A stretch of DNA of 64,000 bases, taken from contig JACDTU010000011.1 in assembly GCA_022376465.1 (NCBI GenBank), positions 248,001-312,000 of the forward strand, written 5' to 3'. Positions 34,002-45,942 of the stretch are shown piece after piece. The translations under genes were made by a program, and so were the position numbers. The notes below the pieces were generated by a model. The model was not told where the DNA came from, did not search any database, and worked only from the letters and a program-made list of their open reading frames with translations. Positions within the stretch are counted from its first letter, which is position 1; every line of letters begins with the position of its first letter. The stretch is from Cubamyces lactineus. Taxonomy: Eukaryota > Basidiomycota > Agaricomycetes > Polyporales > Polyporaceae.

Positions 34002-34748
34002 GCCATGATTCCTCTCAAGGCATTTATATGCTCTGGGTGTCTTTCGCGAACGTAAGCGGGCGACGGTCGCAAGCGTGCTCAGTAAGCATTTGAGAGCTCT
34101 TTACGACAATTGCCATGCGGTGCACACTCACCGCGCAGTATACTAGTAGCTTGGTAAGCTAATGTAGGATTCTGATAACTCAGCAGAAGTCGTTCGACGT
34201 GGCTGACACAGCTACTTGCCAGAGTGCCCAGCACGATTCTTTCCCATCGGCTCATACTGCAGTCGCGGTAGGTAGGTGGGCACAGTGCTAACTCAGAAAT
34301 GCTCCTTGCGATGAGTAGAGTCGATGGTTGAGGTGTCTCATAATGCGATGGTTAGGGATACCAACTGCGATAGCCTTGCCATATGATTCACGGCGTCGAG
34401 TCTAGAACACAGCAGACAGTGAGTTTAAGGAAGCGAAGTCACTTTCTATCTACTCACCAACCAAGCATTGACGAAGCCGTGAGCGTGTAGGTTTCGTAAC
34501 ACTCACCGCTTTCACACCTTGTGAAGAGATGCTGCACGAGCCCAATGTATCAATTGACGATAGCGAGCAGATCGACATGTATACAGATCGCAAGATTACG
34601 ACAGCATGAGTAGAATACTGAGTGGGGGTGTGGGGATGCTACAATACTATACAGCCATGTAAGAATGTCGATGATCGAGTAGATGAAGCGTTCTATCACG
34701 CAGGCGATATCATGAAGGTGATTAGATAGAATCCGAGGCGTGGTGACT
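34002..34748. other. Intergenic, nothing recognised
   Basis: AT-richer than flanking exons, no ORF over 60 codons and no RNA gene motif seen. Confidence 0.5.
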
Positions 34749-36406
34749 TCATGACGAGTCGGTCATCTTGCGGGACGCTTCCTCCAATGCATGGTGCGTC
34801 TCTTGGATGAACTTGGCCGAGTCCTCACGCTCGAACCTGTCACGCCGTAAGTTTCTCTACTCTGGCCGATGCACATACACAGGACACTTACCCAACAACC
34901 GTAGCCTTGGTAGCCATGCTCGGCTCCCGGAGTGCGAAGGGGTTCACATCCGACTTCCAATTCAGGCTCGCGAGACTGTGGTTGACGAAGCGGTGGTTGC
35001 TCTCGTCGCTGCGAACCGCATAGACGACGTCGAGGAACTTGGCGTCTGGGCCCAACCGCCAGTAGTCCTTGGCTATCTCCGGTGCAGGCAAATTGCTCCA
35101 GATGGGGAGGTGGCCGGCCTCGATTTCTTCAATGCAGCGGGTGCTGGTCACAAGGGTAAGGGAACGCCGTCGGTGAGTGGAGAGTCGTAACTTACTAGGT
35201 GATGACAGCCTCTTCCTCGAGGTGTCCTACGAAGCGATGACAGGTGCTGGGCGAAATGAGGTAGCAGAAGACTGCAAGGATCAGACGACGGTCAGTAGGG
35301 AGGACAATGTGAGAAGTCACTATGGCTTACAAAATGCGTTATAGAATACGCCTTGTGCGGCAATGACCATGGCGCGGAATACCGGCGATGGGTTTTTCAG
35401 GGACATGAATGTCCTAGAGGGCGGGTCAGTGAGTTCACAAGCACGGAACTATCGGCGGCGTAACTTACATCAGATGCATACGCTCATTTTCAGCTTCTTC
35501 AAGAAGCGTGTGGATCCAGCCACAGTCGCGCCTCTGCCATCAATCGTTAGCCTGGGAGGGAAGGGATATCGTCGTTGTACGTACCATAAGTCGGAGACTG
35601 CGCAAGTGGCGAAGAGCCGCAGCCACCATACCGGGAACTGCCGCAATACTCTCGAGGAATAGGATACGCTACGAACAGACGTCAGCGTACATCACATAGA
35701 CCAAGGAATAGATGCAGCCAGTAACTCACCCTCAACCATTGAGACTCGTCCATCAGGTAACCATCCCGGCGAAGGTCGTCCAGCGTCAATTCCTTTGCAT
35801 TAGGTGGGAGAGGCTTGTGCTTATAGCCAGAAGCTATGTCGAAGCCCCATCTGATGATAAGGTTAGATAGACTGCAGCGCCATAGATAACACTAGGTTGT
35901 ACTAACCTGAGAAGCCTCACGAAGTTGTATGCGATTTTGTCGGAGAACGTCTTGGCCTCTCTGTGCAAGACCTGCACGTGGTCGTCTCGGTCTGTTGTTC
36001 TTGTATTGAATGCGTAACGCTTACCTCGACTGAACGCAGCTCATCCTGGGTATATACGGGGTGGAAGAGGACCCAATCGCCTCTGATGTTGCGGTCCGAG
36101 ACATCTACCACGGGCGCTTTTGGGGGAAGATCCTCTGACGAAATGGTGAGCGCTCATTGGACCATGCCGTTACCACGACCGCGTACACTCACTGATGTGT
36201 GGTCCCTCCGTTCCAGGACCAAGTTGCGACTTCTGGTTAGTCGTCTGCGCGACCAGTTGGTTAAGACGAGCACCAGAGGTCATGAAAGTGCGCTTCGAGG
36301 TAGAGGCGAGGCAAGGGCGAAGCAGCGCGCTATGAGCAGGAAGCGCCTTCATCGTCGACGGCAGCATCCTGCAACTGGCTGCTAGCGGAGAAATGGGTGC
36401 GTGCAT
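34749..36406 (-). CDS. AOX: Alternative oxidase, mitochondrial
   Basis: Ten exons, 385 aa. Introns: 36135-36192, 35972-36024, 35851-35906, 35669-35729, 35534-35584, 35414-35468, 35272-35330, 35144-35195 and 34837-34891. AOX is a di-iron ubiquinol oxidase of the inner mitochondrial membrane that bypasses complexes III and IV. The ligand motifs are all present: ILFLESIAAVPGMVAA (first Glu), LLEEAENERMHLM (Glu-X-X-His), GHLEEEAVITYT (Glu) and VRSDESNHRFVNHS (Glu-X-X-His). DWVLFHPVYTQDELRSVE is the usual pre-core region. The N-terminus (MHAPISPLAASCRMLP, basic and Ser-rich, no early acidic residues) suits a presequence. Exon phases all agree. A TATATA lies about 88 nt upstream. Confidence 0.97.
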
Positions 36407-36490
36407 GTTCACAAGACCGAGGTGGGTGTCGTGTCGCAGAACAGATGAATGTTTGCCTGGTGAAAACTAACGCCGCTCAACGAGCATCGC

Positions 36491-36496
36491 TATATA
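36491..36496 (-). promoter_or_regulatory. TATA box of AOX
   Basis: TATATA 85-90 nt upstream of the AOX ATG at 36406. Confidence 0.45.
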
Positions 36497-39400
36497 GGTG
36501 TGTGCAGCCACGGTACCCGTAACCCTCCGAGACTCGTCCCGAGGGTCACCGCCGCACGGATGGAGATGCCCCTCTTCGATTTGACGGTGGTGCGTTTGAT
36601 TCGATTGGCTTGTGCATTCTGCAGCAGCCTGGACGAGTCCATTCTGAGTCATGCGGGCCCGCCCGTAGCCAAGCCGTGGTCGTCGCCGTCGCCGTGAGTG
36701 ATAGAGCAGTGCAGACGTTCCACTACACCTGCCCTATTCGGGTGTAGCTGGCTCGTCCAATCACAAGGCTCGATTATGCTCAACGAGTTTCTTCCTCTCT
36801 GCCATCATCTAACCCACCCATCAAGCATGTACTCTACGTTTACATCGTGCCGCCGTCATGCAGGACTCTCATCCGAGATAGGGCTGGGACAAAAGGAAGT
36901 CAGGAAGCCCCTCATTTCATCGGTCTACTGCGGCCACTCCGATAATCTCTCACTGAAGCCGTAGACCGGCCGCGCGCCAATGTGGAGCACGAATTCTCAC
37001 TGCTACCAGACGTCGGGCGAACCGCTTGTTATGAGACTCTTGCCAGCGTACGTGTCATCCTACACCAGCCGATATCGATAGGACGGCGACTCGGGGAATA
37101 TGTGCGCAGATCGATCATTCTACATATTGCTCGCCGTCACGTACGCGTACCCCTGTAGATAATACAATGGAACGGCTACTGGATATGTCCATGCATATAG
37201 TGAGAATTTGTAAATCACAAGAGGGGGCCGCATCGATCCCCGTAGGGCATCACTATCTGCTCGGGCTTGATCGCGAGGATGTAAAAGTGGTGCCCAAAGG
37301 GTGCGGGGAATGTGCAGTCCTTCAATACAAATGATTATGAACTCCCTTCCGAGACTGCTCGTCCCGACTGAGCACGAACTCAACTTTCGCGATATCCTAA
37401 CCTACGAATACGTGCAACTCGGATTTACGGTAACAAATGATCGAGGGGGATATTGACGTGGAAGTGCTTCGCATGCGTACAGACGTTGACTCGCTCACAT
37501 GAAAGGGCGCACCCCACGGCCATCTACGCCATGGGAGTACCACAGCAAAGAGGCGTTCTTCGCTGCAACACGATCCATGATGCTTCAAAGGCGTACTTCG
37601 TCCCGGGAACATCGCTCCGGGCGTCCTCGCAATCCACCGCGCGGCACACGAAGCCCAGATCCCCGAAACGGACACCAGCCTTCCGAGCAAGGCGACGCCC
37701 GCGCCAGGAGGGCACGCCACCGCGTCCTCGTAGGTTCCTGTATCCATCAGCCTTCTGCAAGAGAATCGCAGGAACCAGTGGCAAAGACGCCTCAGAAGCC
37801 GCACGCATGCAGCCCAAGAGGCGGAGCGCGCGAGCTGCACTGGAACCCAGCGGTCCCGAGTTGCGTGCACCGCGCAGCGCGAGTCCCTGGCGCCGACAAG
37901 GGCACTTGACCTGTGAGAGGCGCGTAAGCAGCATGGAGACCGTGTTCCTCGGGGCAGGCATGGCAGGCGAACTGTCTTTTGCGCGGGGAGTGGAAGCTTG
38001 TGCGAGCGCTGCACGCAGGGCCTGCGACGCGGCGCTCACGAACTTTGCTCGACGTGCGTACGTCACGCGCGAGACATCGAGGCGTTATGTGCGGAAGAAT
38101 AGAGCACCTTCTGCGAGGGAAGCGCCCTGTGCGCATGGTGCGCGGGCGTACGAAGCGAGCAGCGAATGAACGCCGCCGGGGCCCGGACGGTGAGAGACCG
38201 GTCGCGAGTGAGCAGTGACAGCGTGAGCGAGGGCTCGAGTGAGAATGGTGCTCGGAAAACACGGGCAGGTGTAGCGTAGGGTGCCCCTGCGGGTTGAGTG
38301 CTCGCCGGGAGATGCAGGAACAACACATCTGCCAGATTCGTTCTCACCGTGTGTGCGCGCACGCGCGGAGACGGCGCTGCAACTGAGAATCTTGGGTGTG
38401 ACGTGAGTATATCACCGGGACGGCGCAGCGGAGGTGACAGTTCGGCACTGCTCAGATTCCGCAGGCCGTTGGCCGCCACTGGTGTTGAACGCTGCTTGAA
38501 CTTTGAAACGCTGCGCGTATGGCAGACGTGCAGTCCAAACGGATGTGCATATGCCCAAACGAGCGGGGAGCTCAGGGCTCCGTCGCAGTCTTGTCTCGCT
38601 TGATGTACGCATTTTTGGACGAAGGAGGTCGCATGTGAGCAACTGACATAGGCGTCTGATAGTCGAAATCCAGCCGTCGCACGTCGTCGTGACATTTTCG
38701 TGAGAAGGACGCAATCCACGTCGGCGCAGGTGCATCAGGAAGGGCAGATGTCCCATTCTTACTTACCCTAATGTGGTATAGACCTGGTCTGTTTCCTTTA
38801 CGCCGAATTGTACGGATATATGGACAAGCTGCGCCCAGAGGCGTGATAGCTCCCAGAGTCGATCGCGAGTGTCGCGGGTGTGATACATCGCGGTGTAACG
38901 GTCCACATTCACTCCGGTGAGACAGGACGGGCGTTTTCATGGCTTGTGGTTTGCGTCTTGCGTTTTGCATCTCAATTTGGGCCCGCAAACATCCCCGAGC
39001 GTGTCGATCACGGGCGGTGAGTATCCTGAGCGTCACGGGGATGTCGGTACCGCGTTGCACATCATCGCCGGGAGCGGTAGTGTAGCAGAGTAACCATGGG
39101 TGTCGAGAAGCGCGAAGCAAAGAGCCCGAGGCTGCCCCTTGCGACAAAGTTCAAACTGAACCCGACATGAGTGTTGCTCGGAACGACAATGGCAGCGCAT
39201 ACCAACATGAACCGACGCGCCGTGTAACACCGTCCCACGCTCGGAAGACGACAGGCTAGAAGCGGTTAGATAGGGGGTCGGATGCTATCAAGAGAAGGTC
39301 GAGCAGAATCGGTTTCGGGCTGTACATTCAGCTCGTATTCCAGGCTGAGGAGACAGGAGTGTGTCACAATCTGTCCTTGTCTCATTAACCCGAGATCTAC

Positions 39401-40056
39401 TTTTGCATGCCGGATCAGGAAACACGTACATTTTTTATGCTTGTAGGAGTACCCTCGCGACCCGAAGATATAATGGGTTCGCAGATACATTTGTCATCTA
39501 GGGTCTTCACTGTCGTGGGTAAAGCGCGGGGCCTGGGTGTTGCGGTGTATGACTTGAACCAGTTCCGACGGAAGCGGGCGATTATGCGCAGACGAGCGGC
39601 TTTATGTGTTGCTCATGAGTAGCCGTGTTGATGTAGATACTTACGGGCAAAGTATATCTCGAATATTACGGAAGGTGACAAACCCGTTACGAGCGTTGAA
39701 CTGCGGTCATCTGCCTATTACAGCCGAAAGCAAAAGAGGCCGGGCATTGCTTATAATGGCTGTCAGACCTTGTGGATCGGTCTTCCACCGAACGGAAGAG
39801 CCTTTGGATAAGAGGACTGCTGGTTCTGTGTGCGACGTACCGAGAAGTGTGAAGAGAGCAGGGTAGAGTTGAATTGTGGTAGGATGCCGAACAGCACGTC
39901 GCGGACGATCTCGCAGTTCCTCGCAGGATCCCATGGAGGAAGTCGAGTTGGCGTGATCTTAAGTCCGCCGGTGTCCTCCCGGGGAAAGCTCCGTACTTCG
40001 CTTCACATGCATTGTTAATATCGCGAAGTACGAAGAAACCCACCGTAACTCCACGG
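36497..40056. other. Gene-poor stretch with many overlapping ORFs
   Basis: No supported gene. Between 37.4 and 39.2 kb, ORFs of 100-240 codons overlap on both strands (for example 37453-38169 plus, 37397-38014 minus, 38063-38719 minus), but none shows a family motif. All are rich in Arg, Ala, Ser and His, as expected from random reading of GC-rich DNA. No terminal repeats or transposase motifs were seen. 39.2-40.05 kb holds only short ORFs. Confidence 0.45.
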
Positions 40057-40550
40057 CTAGAATTTTGGCTTTCGCACGATGCCGAGCAGACGTCCCCCCG
40101 AGAACTCGTATACTTCTACGTTTTGGATCATGCACATCTGCCAACAGATTTCGTCCCATAAGCCCGACGAACCACAAGGCGTTCGCCTTCCTGTCGAGCG
40201 TCCGCAATGCCGTACCAGTGCCGTCGAATGTGTGGCAATTTCCAATAGTGACCCAGCCAAGATTGCCAGCGGTTCAACAATCTCCGGAATCCATCTCTGT
40301 CGAATAAAGCAATCTCAGAAGAAAGGGCAGACAGGTGTTGACAGGGAATGCATACCATCGAGGGGTGGTACCTGAGCCTGCCTCACCGTTCTGCGATTCC
40401 TCAGACTTTGTGCCCGCTAACTGCTGCTCCTCTGGAGTGAGGGAGAAGAAGGCGGCCTTTTGGGCCGCCAGCCACCGCCTTGGCTGCACCGAAGTGTCAG
40501 CGGACGGATTGTGGCAGACGTGACAAGTGACTGACCGGTTGGAAGACGTG
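40057..40550 (-). CDS. Possible small gene, unknown, structure uncertain
   Basis: An ATG at 40550 opens MNTSSNRSVTCHVCHNPSA then VQPRRWLAAQKAAFFSLTPE, which looks coding and has a Cys-X-X-Cys pair. A donor (GTACCACC) near 40377 and an acceptor near 40315 are possible. Downstream, however, all three minus frames stay open, so the second exon cannot be fixed. One option ends LWDEICWQMCMIQNVEVYEF and stops at 40057. No family recognised. Confidence 0.3.
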
Positions 40551-41001
40551 TTCATGGTCTCCGAAATCGGCGACAAAGACAGCGTACAGGATCACAGCTT
40601 GGATACCGGAACATCAAACGACGCGCGGGAGACGATGGTGCCAGCGAAGCACGTACCGGGGATGACCATGAAGTTGGATATCCGGGATGCTCGGGAGACC
40701 CACGATCTGAGAGGCTTTTCAGCGGGGGCATCGTGTATTTGTGGCCATGGGTTCCTGGAGCTGCTTGCGCTCCTGGAGGGAAGACGAAGAGGAGAGCAAG
40801 GCGCAGAACGGAGAGCGAGAGGAGGACGAGGACGAGGGAAGAACATGGCGGAGAGGAGGTTCGGCGGACAGGGCCGCTCGTGCCGGAGAAGAGGCCGGCG
40901 GCGCGAGAGACTCGGGGCCGCGATCGGAGTGTATAGACTTAGCCTGGGAAAAATAAAGGGGAAACTAAAATAAAACACCATGTCAGCCTCCGGAGGGATT
41001 C

Positions 41002-44000
41002 ATGTCCGCTCTTTTCGGCATTGACTTGGCGTCTGCGCAGTGTGTCCCTCGGTCCACCGTCCTCCGCCTGCGCTCATCTCGTCCGCCCTCCTCTCCTCCT
41101 CCTCTCATGAACTCCGTACACGACCCCTCCCGCGGGGACTACCCGCCCCTCCCAAAGCGTCCCCGCACCTCCAATCCCCCTCCGCCCTCTGCTTTCATGC
41201 CCAGCCAGCCAGGTCCTAGTGCCGTAGCAATCCCCGACCAGGACGGAGCGACGGACGCCGCCTCCAAGAAGAACAGGAAACGGCCTTTGTCGTGCGGAGA
41301 ATGCAGGAGGTGCGCCCCTCACGTCTTCTACGTCGCATGCGACTCATCTACGCCATTCGCCCGCTCAGGTTGAAGTTGAAGGTGCGCTCCGACGCGTCAT
41401 GCCACATATTCGCGACTCTGACATATCCGGTGCAGTGCGACCGCGTCTTTCCCTGCCAATCATGCTGCAAGAGGGGTTGCGCAGAAATTTGTCCAGACGG
41501 TGCCCTGACCGGTGGCAAAGGAAGCAGGTCCGCCTGTATTGTCCGCGAGACACACGCTTCAACTGACACCGGCGGGCAGGTTCATTTTGGCAAACACTGA
41601 GCAGCTACACGAGAAGATCAAATCCATGAGCGGCCGGATCCGCGAGCTCGAGGACGCTCTTGGGGAACTCCATCCGGGACATGCTCTCCTCCGAGACGAA
41701 TTGCTCACCATTAAGAAATCCACTGAGCTATTCGGGGTCGACCCTTCCACCCCACAAGCTCCCGCGGCCGAGGGCAATCGCCGGACCGAGTTCCAACAGT
41801 CCCTTCCTTCATCTAGCTCGCCTCTTAGAGACGATGTAAGTAATTGTACCGTGTCCCTGGCGTCGTCTCTCAACTTGCTTGGCCTAGCGACAAAGCCTTT
41901 CCCCTTCGTATTACAGTGGCAACCACGACGACCTCGGACTCCCCTCGGATATTCTCCAAGTTAGCGACAAGTTCCCTGCGCCGAGCGCGATCACGTTCGA
42001 ACTGAACCCAGACCTGCGGCAACGTATCGTCGAGATGCTACCCACTCAGGCCGAGGCACGATACTTGTGCGAACAAGCCGCGGAGCATGCGACCTGGCAG
42101 TGCGTCTCTTTCTCGCATCCTTTCTGCTCCGTGTCTCCGTGTTTCCTTTTTCCGCCTTTTGCGAACCTTGTGCTTCGCGGCACTTTACTACGTGACGCTG
42201 ACTAAACTTGGCGCACAGTCAGAACTCTGACGGGAGCGATGGGGTACCGAACATGCTGCACAGCGTGTATAACTGTTCAGTGGCGACCCTTAACCCGCAC
42301 CGGCTGGCTTATTTCCTCGTTATCCTCGCGATTGGCGTCTGCGTCGACCAACGTCGTAGTCACCGATCATGGGTCCGGGATGCAGAGCGCTACCACCGCC
42401 TTGCCAGGGCGGCGCTGTGTGAGAACTCAGTCATCGATGAGCCGAGTATAGACGCTATCAACGCTCTGGTGCGTATGTCTTGTACGGTATCGGCGCTTCG
42501 ACAAAACTGATGGTTATGACAGTTCTACATGTCACGATATCTGACTATGTTCTCCGTGGAGAAGAAGGACGCGATAGAATATGGTTGGACGGTCTTGGTA
42601 GGTGGTGTCCTAGACATCGACATGATGACCGAGGCTCTAACGCCCCGCTACATAGGGCATAGCCAGCAAGCTAGCTGTTGGGGTACGTAAATCACCGTTC
42701 CACCTGTGCATGTGTGACACGTCCGCTCACCATTCTCCGTCTGACAGATTGGCCTCCGTGAGTACTGCACCATACGGTCTGTGTCCATACAGTCTGCTCA
42801 TCTGAGGTACAGATCGCAACGCTAGTCGTTCCAAGGTAATCCCTGAGGAGCTGGATAAACGGAAAACGCTGCTGTGGTGCATGCTGAACGTTGACCACCG
42901 ACTGGTGTGTGAGCTCGCATTCTTGGTTCCATATCTTGGCTAACCTCCGTCATGGTCGCGCGAAGGGTTTGATGCTGCGGCGTCCGCCTGCTATCGCGAT
43001 GAGATACGTGGACGCAGAACCGCCCAATGGCAGCGAGTATCCCCCACAAGGGTCCCGAGAAGTCTGTAAGTGCATCTCATTCCCCGGTTTGTTCGCGTGA
43101 AAGCTCATGGCTCCGCCTTCCTCACAGATCAGCGGTGGCAATATACATTCACAGAACAGTGCCTGTCTCCGATTCTGGAGCTCGTCGTATCGACTAACCC
43201 TCCGCCCTACACGGAGGTGCTCCTTTGGGACGCGCGCGTTCGAGACTTTGAGCTGCCGTTGCTGCCCACACCCGGGCCACCTTCCGGGAACGGCCTGTGT
43301 TTGATGCAGATGTGGGCAGCTATGACGCGCGAAGTCGGTGCGTGGCAATGACCTTTCCCACTGATCTGCCCGAGTGCTCACACGAGTTTCCAGCCATCTT
43401 GAACCTGCACCGGCAGTACTTCACGCAGGCGCTTAGCGAGGGTCTCTGGGCAAACCACAAATATGCATGCTCGGTAGTCGCGGTCTATCAGGCTTCGCTT
43501 AACGTGCTGTGGAGCCTGGAGACGTACTACAGGCAGCAGCCCGAGTATTCAGTTAGGTTACAGATCTTGTGGTTCGACGGTCTATCCGCTGCCGTAAGTC
43601 CCTTAATCATCAGGGTGTTCTTGCCTCGCGGTCCGTGCTAAATCCAACTTGGCAGATGGCACTGTCCCTATTGCTCTGCCGAGCGCCACCTTCCGTGATG
43701 ACATCGAACGCGCTGCTCGAGCTGGCCAAGGTTCTCCGATTGTTTACGGACGTGAGCGATCGCTGCCCGACCGCCCTGAAAGCCCTAGTGAGCCTTCTCG
43801 TCCCATCGCGCTATTTGTCCGCCCATTGACCGACGCGTACCTGGCATACCGTGTGTAGCCCATCCTCGAGAACCTCTTCGAACGCTCTCGCGCGCAGTAT
43901 CTCCAGAGCAGGTTCGGCACGCACCAGGAGTGCGACCTGGACGACGAGATGTGCAAGATCGCGACGCGCACCGGCATCATCCCTCCGTCGGGCCCGAGCA

Positions 44001-44392
44001 ACGACCCGGACGTTGTGCCCTTCCCCTCGCACGGTACGCACCCGTCGCTCGTCCGTGCGTTCGAGGAGGCTATCGCGACCACGCCACCGCCGAACGACCC
44101 CATTCTCATGCCCGGCCCTCTGCACCTCGTCGTCCCCTCGTCAAACTCGACCCCAAGCCTGGGCCCAGGGGTCGTCCCCGGTATCGGCGTCGGCGTTGGC
44201 GCGAGCATGGAACGCAACGGGACCGCGTCAACCGGGTTCGGTGTCTCTGCGGAGCGGTCTGGGTGCCAGGCCGATGCGTACGGGCCCGTCGGCGGCGGCG
44301 CAGGCACGCCCCCCGGGGCGTTTGGGCTCGGACAGAACCTCAAGTGGCTGAGCCAGGAATACTCGGACAGTGGCTGGATGACGTGGTTCTAG
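41002..44392 (+). CDS. Zn2Cys6 transcription factor with fungal-specific regulatory domain
   Basis: Nuclear DNA-binding regulator. The zinc cluster CGECRRLKLKCDRVFPCQSC plus CKRGC is assembled from three exons. Exon 1 ends at 41309, a 13-nt microexon at 41369-41381 codes RLKLK, and the next exon starts at 41436 (CDRVFP). A basic KKNRKRPLS precedes it. A short coiled-coil linker follows (FILANTEQLHEKIKSMSGRI). The middle region has TMLHSVYNCSVATLNPHRL-type helices and DVRRAIE-like helical repeats of the fungal_trans domain. The C-terminus is Pro/Gly/Ser-rich and ends WLSQEYSDSGWMTWF. The ATG at 41002 is the first in frame; the next, at 41107, gives a more typical N-terminus and may be used instead. 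Several middle introns are clear but were not all fixed. Targets unknown. Confidence 0.88.
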
Positions 44393-45096
44393 GCCGCTTT
44401 CAGAGCACGATTGACCGAGCATTATGATGATTGTGACGTCGTCCCCACCACCACCACTGCATCTATTTTGTTCCTCTTCCTCTTGAGCGCGCGGGCATTA
44501 GAGTGTTATTATTGGCCCCTTTGCGGCGTTGTATTGTCTTGCTTGATCGGCGGCGGCGGCGGCTGTGGTATGTATGAGCGGCTCGAGGAGAGCCTTGGAG
44601 CTCCTGGATGCGAGGCGCGGGTCGGACATTCTGTAGTGTAGCGTAGCGTAGGACACGCGTGTACGTTTGATTCCTTGATATCCAGCTAGTTTGATGTTCG
44701 GTGTGCGAAAGCATACATACACTGATACAACGTGCGGACATTTATCGTTTCTCCGTCGGTGCCGACATGAACACTGCTTGATTGCTGCTGCTTGATTGGT
44801 AGCCTTGCGAATTCGCAGTACTTGGTACTGGTTGATGCGATGGACAGCATGGCTTGTATAGTGCTGTGTAGCATCTAAGTGTGTTGGCACATGGACCACG
44901 GTTGTATCGATATATGCACCGATACTGCCGTCGTCATCTAACACGTCTTCCGAAAGATGGTGTCGCGCTCGAGGGACTGCGAATCCACTATATCCTCCAA
45001 TGCTTGAGTATTCCATGTACGAGTTACATTGCTGTGTTACACTTCTCTCTAGCGACATGCGCATCGCAAAGCACCAAAATAAGCGGCGGCACCAGG
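44393..45096. other. Intergenic between convergent genes
   Basis: 3' flanks of the Zn2Cys6 factor and of the pyridoxamine-phosphate oxidase. No motif-bearing ORF; no terminator signal beyond AT-rich sequence. Confidence 0.5.
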
Positions 45097-45942
45097 CTAT
45101 GGAGCGAGTCGCTCGATCTTCCATTGCGGCGCATCGTCTGGGGATCCTTCTACGCGGGTATAGCGAACTCTGTCATGGAGGCGGGACGGCTTTCCAAGCC
45201 AGAACTCGACCTCGCTGTGTGGATCGTCAGCCATGGGCACGACATTCCAAGAGCAACTGCAGACATACTCGGGCACAATCCTCCAGCCGCCCCAAAACTC
45301 GGGCAGAGGGACCTCGCCCTCTCCGAAGCGCTCCGTCAGCTTCTCCGCGCGGGCCTGGACCTCGCCCTCCTGCACGACTGTGCTCTGTTTGCTCGCCCAT
45401 GCACCCACCTGCGAGCCCCGCGGGCGGGAGTGGAAGTATGCATCGCTCTCTTCGCGGGACACACGCTCAGCGCGGCCGACGACCCGGACCTGCTTGTGCA
45501 CCTCGCGCCAGTAGAACGCGAGCGCAGCATGCGGGTTCGCCGCGAGCTCGCGGCTCTTGCGTGAGGTGTAATTTGTGTAGAAGACGAAGCCGCGGGCGTC
45601 GGCCTGCTTGAGGAGCACGACCCGCGCGGACGGCACCCCAGAGGCGGACGCGGTACAGAGCGTCATCGCCTCGGGCTCGTGCACGGTGCCCTGCGCGGAG
45701 ATGGACGTGAACCACGCACGGAACTGGGCGAGCGGGTCGGGGAGGACGTTTTGCGGGGTGAGGCTCTCCGGGGCATCGTACTGCTCGTGTGCGAGGATCT
45801 GGATCTTGTCTGGGGAGGGTTGGGCGATCGCGGAGGACATCCTGAGCTGCCGTCGTGTGCAAGCTAATGTGGAGGATGGATTGATGGGACGGGAGGTTGC
45901 TCGAGAGCAGAGGGTCGGAAGAGTTCGAGTCAAAGTCTGCAT
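45097..45942 (-). CDS. PDX3: Pyridoxamine/pyridoxine 5'-phosphate oxidase
   Basis: FMN enzyme that makes pyridoxal 5'-phosphate, the last step of vitamin B6 salvage. Two exons, 263 aa. The intron 45215-45268 is 54 nt with no in-frame stop, so the ORF reads straight through it with 18 foreign residues. Seen: EPEAMTLCTASASGVPSARV then VLLKQADARGFVFYTNYTSR (FMN and substrate binding), ALAFYWREVHKQVRVVGRAE, SRPRGSQVGAWASKQS, PEFWGGWRIVP joined to DEVEFWLGKPSRLHDRVRYT, and the terminal WKIERLAP, which is nearly invariant in the family. The ATG at 45942 gives an Arg/Ser-rich leader; a second in-frame Met at 45840 (MSSAIAQPS) would give the cytosolic-length form, so dual targeting is possible. Confidence 0.95.
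   Translation of the reverse strand: MQTLTRTLPTLCSRATSRPINPSSTLACTRRQLRMSSAIAQPSPDKIQILAHEQYDAPESLTPQNVLPDPLAQFRAWFTSISAQGTVHEPEAMTLCTASASGVPSARVVLLKQADARGFVFYTNYTSRKSRELAANPHAALAFYWREVHKQVRVVGRAERVSREESDAYFHSRPRGSQVGAWASKQSTVVQEGEVQARAEKLTERFGEGEVPLPEFWGGWRIVPEYVCSCSWNVVPMADDPHSEVEFWLGKPSRLHDRVRYTRVEGSPDDAPQWKIERLAP

Noticed and set aside
36497..40056. Transposable element in the gene-poor stretch
   Set aside because: No terminal inverted or direct repeats, no transposase, reverse transcriptase or integrase motif was seen.
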